Of a stretch of 6,441 bases of DNA, positions 1 to 5,408 are shown one piece after another. Location: the NCBI GenBank assembly GCA_009930355.1, contig RZYK01000119.1, positions 1 through 6,441 on the forward strand, in the 5' to 3' direction. The DNA is from Campylobacterota bacterium. Its GTDB lineage: Bacteria > Campylobacterota > Campylobacteria > Campylobacterales > Sulfurospirillaceae. A model generated the notes under the pieces. It was not told the DNA's origin. It worked only from the letters and a program-made list of their open reading frames with translations, and made no database searches. Position 1 is the stretch's first letter. Every line of letters starts with the position of its first letter. A program made the translations under genes and the position numbers.

Positions 1-69
1 GAACTTGCCCTCAAAAGAGGGGAACATTACATGTAGGGTGAATGACTCTTGTCAAAAACTCTTTTTAAA
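1..69 (-). other. Spacer downstream of rpmI with a small hairpin
   Basis: This is the non-coding stretch after the rpmI stop, presumably leading to rplT outside the window. No reading frame here resembles the L20 N-terminus: one minus-strand ATG is followed at once by a stop, and another opens a frame unlike L20. Positions 8-12 (CCCTC) and 17-21 (GAGGG) form a perfect 5-bp stem with a four-base loop. Neither strand has a T-tract after it, so it does not look like a terminator. The bases AGAGGGGA at 16-23 recur at 352-359 in the infC-rpmI spacer. Confidence 0.5.
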
Positions 70-264
70 TTACGCTTTACAAAGCATTAATTTAACGGAC
101 TTCTCATCGCGTGCATCAACAGTTTTAGCGACTTTCAAACCACGCATTCTTTTCGTTGGTTTTTTAGTAAGAATATGACTTCTAAAGGCAGCGCCTCTTT
201 TGATCTTATTCTTTGCGCATCTAAAACGCTTGGCTGCACCGCGTACCGTTTTCATTTTCGGCAT
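70..264 (-). CDS. rpmI: 50S ribosomal protein L35
   Basis: Encodes a 64-residue, strongly basic protein of the large ribosomal subunit. It opens with MPKMKT, and its central IKRGAAFRSHILTKK segment is the L35 signature (the usual form being KRxxAxxxHILTKK). Length matches the family, which is about 60-65 residues. The ATG at 264-262 has a good Shine-Dalgarno sequence, AAGGAG at 275-270, five bases upstream; the TAA stop is at 72-70. It is the third protein gene of the minus-strand thrS-infC-rpmI block, and rplT (L20) normally follows. The 125-nt spacer separating it from infC contains a strong hairpin, so its expression may be tuned separately from infC. In other bacteria rpmI-rplT is feedback-regulated by L20; whether that happens here is inference. 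Confidence 0.97.
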   Translation of the reverse strand: MPKMKTVRGAAKRFRCAKNKIKRGAAFRSHILTKKPTKRMRGLKVAKTVDARDEKSVKLMLCKA

Positions 265-305
265 GCTTACTCCTTGTAATTATTCTAAAATCTAAACAGG
301 AAAAC

Positions 306-360
306 ATCCCCTCTAGCATTAGAAAACAGCTATATTAGCTTAATTTTCCTTAGAGGGGAT
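306..360 (-). promoter_or_regulatory. Composite hairpin in infC-rpmI spacer, candidate attenuator or L20 operator
   Basis: Bases 306-315 (ATCCCCTCTA) and 351-360 (TAGAGGGGAT) are perfect inverted repeats of 10 bp. Nested inside are a second helix (322-326 GAAAA with 344-348 TTTTC) and a third (328-331 AGCT with 337-340 AGCT, five-base loop), giving one 55-nt branched-free hairpin with internal bulges. Read on the minus strand, the outer stem is followed after one base by TTTT (304-301), then CCTG and TTT, so it resembles an imperfect intrinsic terminator. The rpmI Shine-Dalgarno sequence lies about 30 nt further on. The inverted repeats are seen directly; a role as attenuator, RNA-processing site or L20-binding operator is inferred from how infC-rpmI-rplT operons are controlled elsewhere. 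Confidence 0.6.
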
Positions 361-389
361 TAAAATGAAGAAAGTTAGCTGAAGCTAGA

Positions 390-905
390 CTACTTTTTAG
401 GCGTAACCAGCATATTAATGTATCGACCTTCTAGCTTCGGAGTTTTTTCTCGTTCAGCGATATCTTCAAGCATTGGCCATAAACTTTCCAATACTTGTTC
501 ACCCGCCTCAGGATTGGCCATTTCTCGACCACGCAAAAAGACTCTAAATCGCACATGCTTTCCTTCTTCAAGGAATTCTCGAGCATGTTTTATTTTATAG
601 TTGATATCATTCACTGCAATTTTTACAGAAAGTTTAATCTCTTTAATTTCGATAATTTTCTGATTTTTGCGTGCTTCTTTGAGCTTTTTTTCTTGCTGGT
701 ATTTAAACTTACCATAGTTCATAATCTTACAAACAGGAGGTTTTGCATCAGGTGCAATGAGCACCAAATCCAAACCAAGCTCATCCGCTTTTGCAAGAGC
801 CTCATTTCTGGTGATAATACCATACTGTGTACCATCATCACCAACACATCTTACTTCAGCAGCCCTAATCTCTTCGTTTAGTATGACTTCTTTGTCTTTA
901 CTCAA
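390..905 (-). CDS. infC: Translation initiation factor IF-3, TTG start
   Basis: Encodes 171 residues of cytoplasmic IF-3, which binds the 30S subunit, prevents premature 50S joining and proofreads start codon and initiator tRNA. The N domain (about residues 8-78) shows LNEEIRA, GIITRNEALAKA, LVLIAPDAKPPVCKIMNYGK. A lysine-rich linker follows, then the C domain with EIKLSVKI, DINYKIKHAREFLEEG and RFRVFLRGREMANPEAG, ending in LEGRYINMLVTPKK. The start is TTG at 905-903. An in-frame TGA at 917-915 blocks any longer start, and the next in-frame ATG is residue 62, inside the N domain. GAGG at 916-913 sits seven bases upstream. The start overlaps the thrS stop by four bases (TTGA), suggesting coupled translation. 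E. coli infC starts with AUU and is autoregulated through start-codon discrimination; a UUG start could act likewise, which is inference. Confidence 0.97.
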   Translation of the reverse strand: MSKDKEVILNEEIRAAEVRCVGDDGTQYGIITRNEALAKADELGLDLVLIAPDAKPPVCKIMNYGKFKYQQEKKLKEARKNQKIIEIKEIKLSVKIAVNDINYKIKHAREFLEEGKHVRFRVFLRGREMANPEAGEQVLESLWPMLEDIAEREKTPKLEGRYINMLVTPKK

Positions 906-2719
906 AAGTGTACCTCACTCAGTTTCTCCTTCATAGTTGATATTAATGCTTCTTGTGTCAAATTATACTGTGTTCTTTCTCTTCTGTCACGTACTGCAAC
1001 ACTCTGGCTTTCAATTTCTGCATCTCCGATCACTAAAATCATTGGAACACGCATAGTTTCGGCATTACGAATACGTTTGTTTAAACTCTCATTTTTAGAA
1101 GAAATTTCAACATCAATGCCTTCTTCCATTAATCTATTGGCTAAAACTTTAGCATAGGACAAATGTGCATCTGAAATTGGCACAATCACCGCTTGCGTTG
1201 GAGCAATAAAAAATGGAAACTCGCCAGAAGTATGTTCAATTAAAATACCAATAAAACGCTCAAATGATCCTAATATAGCACGATGCAACATTACAGGACG
1301 TGCATGTTCATTATTGGCATCTACATAGGATATATCAAAACGCTCCGGCAAGTTAAAATCAACTTGAATAGTACCACATTGCCATTTACGTTTTAGCGCA
1401 TCCGTAATTTTAATGTCGATTTTTGGACCATAAAATGCTCCACCACCTTCATCAATACCATACTTAATACCATTTTCATCCAACGCATTTTTAAGACCCT
1501 GCGTTGCAACTTCCCAATAACGCTCATCCCCAATTGATTTTTCAGGACGAGTTGAGATTTCCATTTCATAATGAAATCCAAACGTATTCATAATAGAATC
1601 GACAAAACTTAAAATTTCTAAAACATTTTCTTTAATTTGATCCGGTGTACAGAAAATATGCGCATCATCTTGTGTAAATTCACGTACCCTAAAAAGCCCG
1701 TGTAACACACCACTTTTTTCATGACGGTGAACAACTCCATACTCAAAAAATTTAAGTGGTAAATCACGGTAACTTCGAACTTCACTTTGAAACACTTTAA
1801 TGTGTCCTAAACAGTTCATAGGTTTGATGCCATACTCAGCCTCATCAATAACGGTAAAATACATATTTTCACCATAATTTTGATAATGACCACTGATTTT
1901 CCATGCATCTGATTTTAAAATCTCAGGTCCACGTACAGGTTGATACCCTCGCTTGCGATGTGCAGAAAATAATAATTTTTCTAATTTTGAACGCAAACGT
2001 CCACCGTTTGGTAACCAAATAGGAAGTCCTGCTCCTACCTCATCATCAAACGTAAAAAGCTTGAGTTCGTTACCAATTTTTCGATGGTCTCTCTTCTTCG
2101 CCTCTTCAATCATGGTGACATAATCTTTAAGGCTCTCTTTATCTGAAAACGCTATGCCATAAATGCGTGTCAGCATTTCGCGTTTTTCATCACCGCCTAA
2201 ATAGGCTCCCGCTACTTTAATCAATTTAAAAAATCGAAGATACTTGGTATTAGGCACATGTGGCCCACGACACAAATCTTCAAAATCACCTTGTTTATAA
2301 ATAGATACTTCACCATCCGGAATTCGCAACATAACTTCTTGTTTCAAATCGTCATTCGCAAAATGTTTAATGGCCTCTGCTTTGGTTGTATAAATTTTTT
2401 CAATAGGAAGTTTTGCATTGGCAAGTTCTGCCATTTTCTTCTCAATCTCTTTTAAATCAGCATCACCAATTTTCTCACTAACACGGAAGTCATAGTAAAA
2501 ACCATCTTCAATAACAGGTCCAACAAAAAATTGCGCATCTTTATAAAGTGCTTTAATAGCTTGAGCCATTAAGTGTGCACACGAATGGCGAATCACTTCA
2601 AGCGCATCTTTTGAATTGTCAAATAAGATTTTGTCTTCGTAAGTCTTAGAGGAGGCAAGGGCAGTTTGTGTGTCGATGAGAAAAGCGCCATCTTTATAGG
2701 CGATAACATCATTCATCAT
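902..2719 (-). CDS. thrS: Threonyl-tRNA synthetase with shortened N-terminus
   Basis: Charges tRNA-Thr with threonine in the cytoplasm; 605 residues. The editing domain has the HxxxH pair H45/H49 (RHSCAHL) and C150/H154 (LCRGPHVPN). The class II catalytic core has motif 2 (FRVREFTQDDAHIF) and the zinc ligands C303 (MNCLGH), H354 (DDAH) and H479 (PVMLHRAI). The C-terminal anticodon-binding domain runs from about residue 500 to the SEVHF end. Only about 40 residues precede the editing domain, against about 70 in E. coli ThrRS (642 residues), so a full TGS domain does not fit; the Campylobacter enzyme as I recall it is similarly short. AAAGGA at 2731-2726 serves ATG 2719-2717, or the adjacent ATG 2716-2714 (604 residues). 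A longer open frame runs upstream through the tRNA and is not coding. The stop overlaps the infC start. Motif positions were counted by hand. Confidence 0.97.
   Translation of the reverse strand: MMNDVIAYKDGAFLIDTQTALASSKTYEDKILFDNSKDALEVIRHSCAHLMAQAIKALYKDAQFFVGPVIEDGFYYDFRVSEKIGDADLKEIEKKMAELANAKLPIEKIYTTKAEAIKHFANDDLKQEVMLRIPDGEVSIYKQGDFEDLCRGPHVPNTKYLRFFKLIKVAGAYLGGDEKREMLTRIYGIAFSDKESLKDYVTMIEEAKKRDHRKIGNELKLFTFDDEVGAGLPIWLPNGGRLRSKLEKLLFSAHRKRGYQPVRGPEILKSDAWKISGHYQNYGENMYFTVIDEAEYGIKPMNCLGHIKVFQSEVRSYRDLPLKFFEYGVVHRHEKSGVLHGLFRVREFTQDDAHIFCTPDQIKENVLEILSFVDSIMNTFGFHYEMEISTRPEKSIGDERYWEVATQGLKNALDENGIKYGIDEGGGAFYGPKIDIKITDALKRKWQCGTIQVDFNLPERFDISYVDANNEHARPVMLHRAILGSFERFIGILIEHTSGEFPFFIAPTQAVIVPISDAHLSYAKVLANRLMEEGIDVEISSKNESLNKRIRNAETMRVPMILVIGDAEIESQSVAVRDRRERTQYNLTQEALISTMKEKLSEVHF
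913..916 (-). promoter_or_regulatory. Ribosome binding site fixing the infC TTG start
   Basis: GAGG, within GTGAGGT read on the minus strand, lies seven bases before the TTG codon at 905-903. It is inside the thrS coding end, so ribosomes finishing thrS pass directly over it. With the in-frame stop at 917-915 it supports TTG as the real start. Confidence 0.7.
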
Positions 2720-2742
2720 AATAAGTCCTTTACTTGTATGAA

Positions 2743-2760
2743 CTCCCAAACCAACGGGAG
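2743..2760 (-). other. Small hairpin in the tRNA-Val to thrS leader
   Basis: CTCCC at 2743-2747 and GGGAG at 2756-2760 form a 5-bp GC-rich stem with an eight-base loop. It lies between the tRNA 3' end and the thrS Shine-Dalgarno sequence (2731-2726). On the minus strand no T-tract follows, so it is not a convincing terminator. It could stabilise the 5' end of a thrS message released by tRNA processing, or have no function. Confidence 0.35.
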
Positions 2761-2769
2761 AACAAAAAA

Positions 2770-2845
2770 TGGTGGCCACGAGAGGATTCGAACCTCCGAC
2801 CACTACCATGTCAAGGTAGTGCTCTACCAACTGAGCTACGCGACC
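2770..2845 (-). tRNA. tRNA-Val (anticodon GAC)
   Basis: A 76-nt tRNA reads on the minus strand from 2845. The acceptor stem is GGTCGCG against CGTGGCC with two G-U pairs. The D arm is GCTC-AGTTGGTAGA-GC with one weak position, the anticodon stem is CTACC/GGTAG with loop TTGACAT, and the T arm is GGAGG-TTCGAAT-CCTCT. The discriminator is A and the 3' CCA is encoded. The anticodon GAC decodes GUC and GUU valine codons. It is the first gene of the minus-strand block, 50 nt before thrS, and a run of six T follows the CCA directly (2769-2764). Confidence 0.97.
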
Positions 2846-2853
2846 ATATTCCC

Positions 2854-2860
2854 ATTATTA
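2854..2860 (-). promoter_or_regulatory. Possible -10 element for tRNA-Val/thrS block
   Basis: TAATAAT on the minus strand lies eight bases before the tRNA 5' end, which would give a primary transcript with a leader of only two or three bases. I see no good -35 box, but Campylobacterota promoters often lack a conserved one. A second, more distant candidate on the same strand is TATTAT at 2927-2922. The choice between them is not resolvable by eye. Confidence 0.3.
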
Positions 2861-2920
2861 GCCTATTCAAAGTTCTTCCACACACACTTTTGTGTTTAAA
2901 AGCTACTTAAAATAGAGCGA

Positions 2921-2926
2921 TATAAT
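2921..2926 (+). promoter_or_regulatory. Possible -10 element for the sulfatase-fold gene
   Basis: A consensus TATAAT lies on the plus strand about 105 nt before the ATG at 3032, implying a leader of about 100 nt. AT-rich sequence precedes it and no clear -35 box is visible. The same bases read on the other strand give TATTAT, so they could serve either direction. The leader also holds a short CCTC/GAGG stem at 2946-2957. Confidence 0.4.
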
Positions 2927-3031
2927 ACTGAATCAATACTTAAAGCCTCTTTAGAGGGTAAAAACCTTTATTCATTCTCTGTTCATATTCACTCTTTAAA
3001 ATCATTTTCAACACTATTGACAAGGATACGT

Positions 3032-4936
3032 ATGCATTTTGTAAAAGAACTTTTTAAAACCTATCTCTTACTTTTATTCTTTTTATTTCTTGGAAGATTT
3101 TTTCTCTATGTATCTTATGCTGATAGGTTACACGATATATCATTAACACACTCCTTGCTCACATTTATTTATGGAGCGCGAATGGACACAATGGTTCTAT
3201 CTATTATTCTAATAGTACCCACCTTGTTGCTAGGCATCTTTCCGCATTCTCTCTCCCTCAAACTGACAAACCTTATGAAACTCTATCTCTTATTTTGGTT
3301 TCTTATTCTTATTTTTATTGAAAATGCAACATTCCCTTTTTTTGCGCAATACGACGTAAGACCAAACTATTTGTTTGTTCAATACCTTGATGCTCCCAAA
3401 GAAATTGCTTCGCTTTTATGGAAAGATTATGCCTTTGAGCTCCTTCTCTCTTTTTTGATGATGGCTATTTTTGCATTGTGGTTTGTAAAATCACGCTTTA
3501 TTGATCTGGAAAATGCTTTTTTAACACCGTATGGACATCGACTATTGCTTCTAGTACCTATTTTGTTGCTCCTTTTTTTAGGTATTCGCTCATCGTTTGG
3601 TCACCGTCCTGCGAATATTTCTGATGCGCTGTACAGCACTAATAGAATCATTAATGAAATCACCAAAAATTCTCTTTACAGTATTGGTTATGCTATTTAC
3701 AGCAATCAAAAAAACAGTGCTGACATGGTGAAAGAGTATGGGAAAATCTCTCTTAATGAAGCCTATGCACTCACGTCTAACCTTCTTCACATTCCTATTG
3801 AAGACACCATGAGACCTTTTTATCGAACGGTTACCACTCATTTTAAGTCCGATAAACCTAAAAATTTAGTCATTTTCATACAAGAAAGCATGGGAGCACA
3901 ATTTGTACGCTTTAGCGGAGGAGAGTCTCATCTAACACCTAATATGAATCGTCTTGGGGATGAAGCGATTGCCTTTACAAATCTTTATGCCAATGGAACA
4001 CGAAGTATCCGAGGACTTAGTGCTCTGAGTGCTGGCTTCTTGCCTATTGCTGGAGAGGGCATTCTTAAACGCACAAAATCACAAAATGATTTTTTTACCA
4101 TAGCTTCCTTATTAAAACCGTATGGGTATAAATCAAGCTTTATTTACGGAGGAGAAGCACGTTTTGATAATATGCGAAGCTGGTATCTTGGAAATGGATT
4201 TGATGAGGTTATTGAAGAGAAAGACTTTGAAAATCCTTCATTTCGAAGCACTTGGGGTGTGAGTGATGAGGATTTAGTTATTAAAGCGAATGAAAAATTT
4301 AAAACACATGCACAAAATAATGAAAAATTTGTCTCTGTCATGTTTAGCCAATCCAATCATGCACCTTTTGAACTCCCTGAGGGTAAAATTGATTTTGAGC
4401 CAAATGAACCTAAACAAAGTGAACGAAATGCTATTAAATACGCTGATTATGCCATTGGGAAGTTTTTTGAACTTGCTAAAAAAGAGGCATACTATAACGA
4501 TACAGTCTTTGTTGTCGTAGCAGACCATAATGTTAGAGTGTATGGTGATGATGTCATCCCTGTCAAAACATTTCAAATTCCAGCCATTATTGTTGCAAAA
4601 GACATTACACCTTTAAAGTATGATGTTCTCTCAAGTCAACCCGATGTTTTAGCCACTGCACTTGATTTGGTGGGTTTAGACCTTGACTATCCTATTTTGG
4701 GGCATAGCATTTTTAGTGAACATAAACCTGAAATAGCATTAATGAATTTCAATGATGTCTACGCACTGAGAGAAAAAGATGAGATTGCGGTGATTGGTGC
4801 GGGGATGAAACCTCAAACATTTCAGTATGAAAATTTTAAACTCATTCCTAAAACAGCTAACACACAATTAGAGCAAAAAGCACTCAGTGTTATTCACGTT
4901 TTAAATGATTTATACGAGAAAAAACTCTACCGTTAA
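3032..4936 (+). CDS. LtaS/OpgB-like membrane sulfatase-fold transferase
   Basis: A 634-residue inner-membrane protein. Five hydrophobic segments at about residues 10-28, 53-70, 84-104, 134-152 and 170-186 precede a periplasmic sulfatase-type domain from about 277 to 575, the architecture of lipoteichoic acid synthase. Likely active-site residues are E285 (FIQES), nucleophile T323 (NGTRSIRG), H443 (SNHAPF) and D498/H499 (VADHN), matching the metal and phosphate-binding positions of the family. The FVQYLDAPKE segment after helix 3 also fits. Such enzymes transfer phosphoglycerol or phosphoethanolamine to an envelope acceptor; a Gram-negative cell makes no lipoteichoic acid, so periplasmic glucan, lipid A or a surface protein are possible acceptors. 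The ATG at 3032 with AAGGA at 3022-3026 is preferred over an in-frame TTG at 3017, which lacks one. The gene stands alone on its strand. Family assignment is firm; substrate is unknown. Confidence 0.85.
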   Translation: MHFVKELFKTYLLLLFFLFLGRFFLYVSYADRLHDISLTHSLLTFIYGARMDTMVLSIILIVPTLLLGIFPHSLSLKLTNLMKLYLLFWFLILIFIENATFPFFAQYDVRPNYLFVQYLDAPKEIASLLWKDYAFELLLSFLMMAIFALWFVKSRFIDLENAFLTPYGHRLLLLVPILLLLFLGIRSSFGHRPANISDALYSTNRIINEITKNSLYSIGYAIYSNQKNSADMVKEYGKISLNEAYALTSNLLHIPIEDTMRPFYRTVTTHFKSDKPKNLVIFIQESMGAQFVRFSGGESHLTPNMNRLGDEAIAFTNLYANGTRSIRGLSALSAGFLPIAGEGILKRTKSQNDFFTIASLLKPYGYKSSFIYGGEARFDNMRSWYLGNGFDEVIEEKDFENPSFRSTWGVSDEDLVIKANEKFKTHAQNNEKFVSVMFSQSNHAPFELPEGKIDFEPNEPKQSERNAIKYADYAIGKFFELAKKEAYYNDTVFVVVADHNVRVYGDDVIPVKTFQIPAIIVAKDITPLKYDVLSSQPDVLATALDLVGLDLDYPILGHSIFSEHKPEIALMNFNDVYALREKDEIAVIGAGMKPQTFQYENFKLIPKTANTQLEQKALSVIHVLNDLYEKKLYR

Positions 4937-4941
4937 ACATC

Positions 4942-4974
4942 AAAAAGTGTGCCAGATATTATTGGGCACACTTT
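4942..4974 (-). terminator. Terminator of glmM-lspA, overlapping the lspA end
   Basis: AAAGTGTGCC (4944-4953) and GGCACACTTT (4965-4974) form a perfect 10-bp stem with an 11-base loop. On the minus strand the stem ends in a run of five T (4946-4942), fitting an intrinsic terminator for glmM-lspA. The lspA stop TAA (4961-4959) is in the loop, and the upstream arm encodes its last lysine, cysteine and alanine codons. On the plus strand the hairpin starts eight bases after the stop of the converging gene but only three T follow, so it may terminate that transcript less efficiently. Confidence 0.8.
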
Positions 4975-5408
4975 GGCTCTCTCCATGAACGCCACAAAAT
5001 AATGACAACGCCTAAGTCAATCATCACATCGGCAAAATTAAAGACGGCAAATTCAAAACCATAATGCCAAAAGAAATAATCAACCACGCCTCCATGCAAA
5101 AAGCGGTCATAAATATTACTAAACGCTGCACCAGCAATGATCCCAATGGGTAACGCATATTTATGAAGTAACGCCCGCTCAGAGAGAAGGTATACACCAA
5201 GACCACTGACTAAAAAAAGTTGAATGTACTTTAAATACTCATCTAAAAACGAAAGCATTGAAAAAGCAACACCTTTGTTGTAGGTCAGAATGAGAGAGAA
5301 ATACTCGCCTCTCCAGCGAAACCCTTCTAAAAAAATATTTTTAATAAATTGGTCGACTATAAAAATGGTGCAAAGCGATACAAGAAGCGTCAATACCGTC
5401 CTATTCAT
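4959..5408 (-). CDS. lspA: Lipoprotein signal peptidase (signal peptidase II)
   Basis: A 149-residue inner-membrane aspartyl protease that cleaves signal peptides from diacylglyceryl-modified prolipoproteins. Four hydrophobic segments are visible, at about residues 5-18, 60-75, 85-98 and 128-139. Conserved boxes are D19-Q-F-I-K23, the NKGVAFS stretch (44-50), SNIYDRF (97-103), GGVVDYF with catalytic D110, and FNFADVMID with catalytic D127. The family usually has GN in place of SN before the I-x-D-R box; I believe SN is normal in this phylum. The ATG at 5408-5406 lies inside the end of glmM, overlapping it by eight bases. No Shine-Dalgarno sequence is evident upstream, so translation probably depends on ribosomes ending glmM. 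The stop codon sits in the loop of the downstream terminator. Confidence 0.97.
   Translation of the reverse strand: MNRTVLTLLVSLCTIFIVDQFIKNIFLEGFRWRGEYFSLILTYNKGVAFSMLSFLDEYLKYIQLFLVSGLGVYLLSERALLHKYALPIGIIAGAAFSNIYDRFLHGGVVDYFFWHYGFEFAVFNFADVMIDLGVVIILWRSWREPKCAQ

Noticed and set aside
1..69. Start of rplT
   Set aside because: No minus-strand frame here resembles the basic L20 N-terminus, so the gene, if present, starts outside the window.
495..881. Plus-strand open frame of 128 codons opposite infC
   Set aside because: It lies wholly inside infC on the other strand. Its product is rich in Phe, Ile and Cys, as expected from antisense AT-rich sequence, and infC is unmistakable.
2743..2760. 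Hairpin after tRNA-Val as an intrinsic terminator
   Set aside because: The stem is only 5 bp and no T-tract follows on the minus strand. It is listed only as a leader structure.
2720..2830. In-frame N-terminal extension of thrS by 37 residues
   Set aside because: It is the tRNA-Val gene and leader read in frame. The ATG pair at 2719-2714 has a good ribosome binding site and gives the length expected for this lineage.
2666..2899. Plus-strand open frame of 77 codons
   Set aside because: It is antisense to the start of thrS and tRNA-Val. The ERIRTSDHYHV-like peptide is a well-known artefact of translating the strand opposite a tRNA.
2946..2957. CCTC/GAGG hairpin as a terminator or repeated element
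   Set aside because: The stem is 4 bp with no T-tract. Its likeness to the hairpin at 8-21 is within what short words produce by chance.
3017..3031. TTG start for the sulfatase-fold gene, adding five residues
   Set aside because: The ATG at 3032 has AAGGA at a five-base spacing, while the TTG has no ribosome binding site in front. The added residues would encode that site itself.
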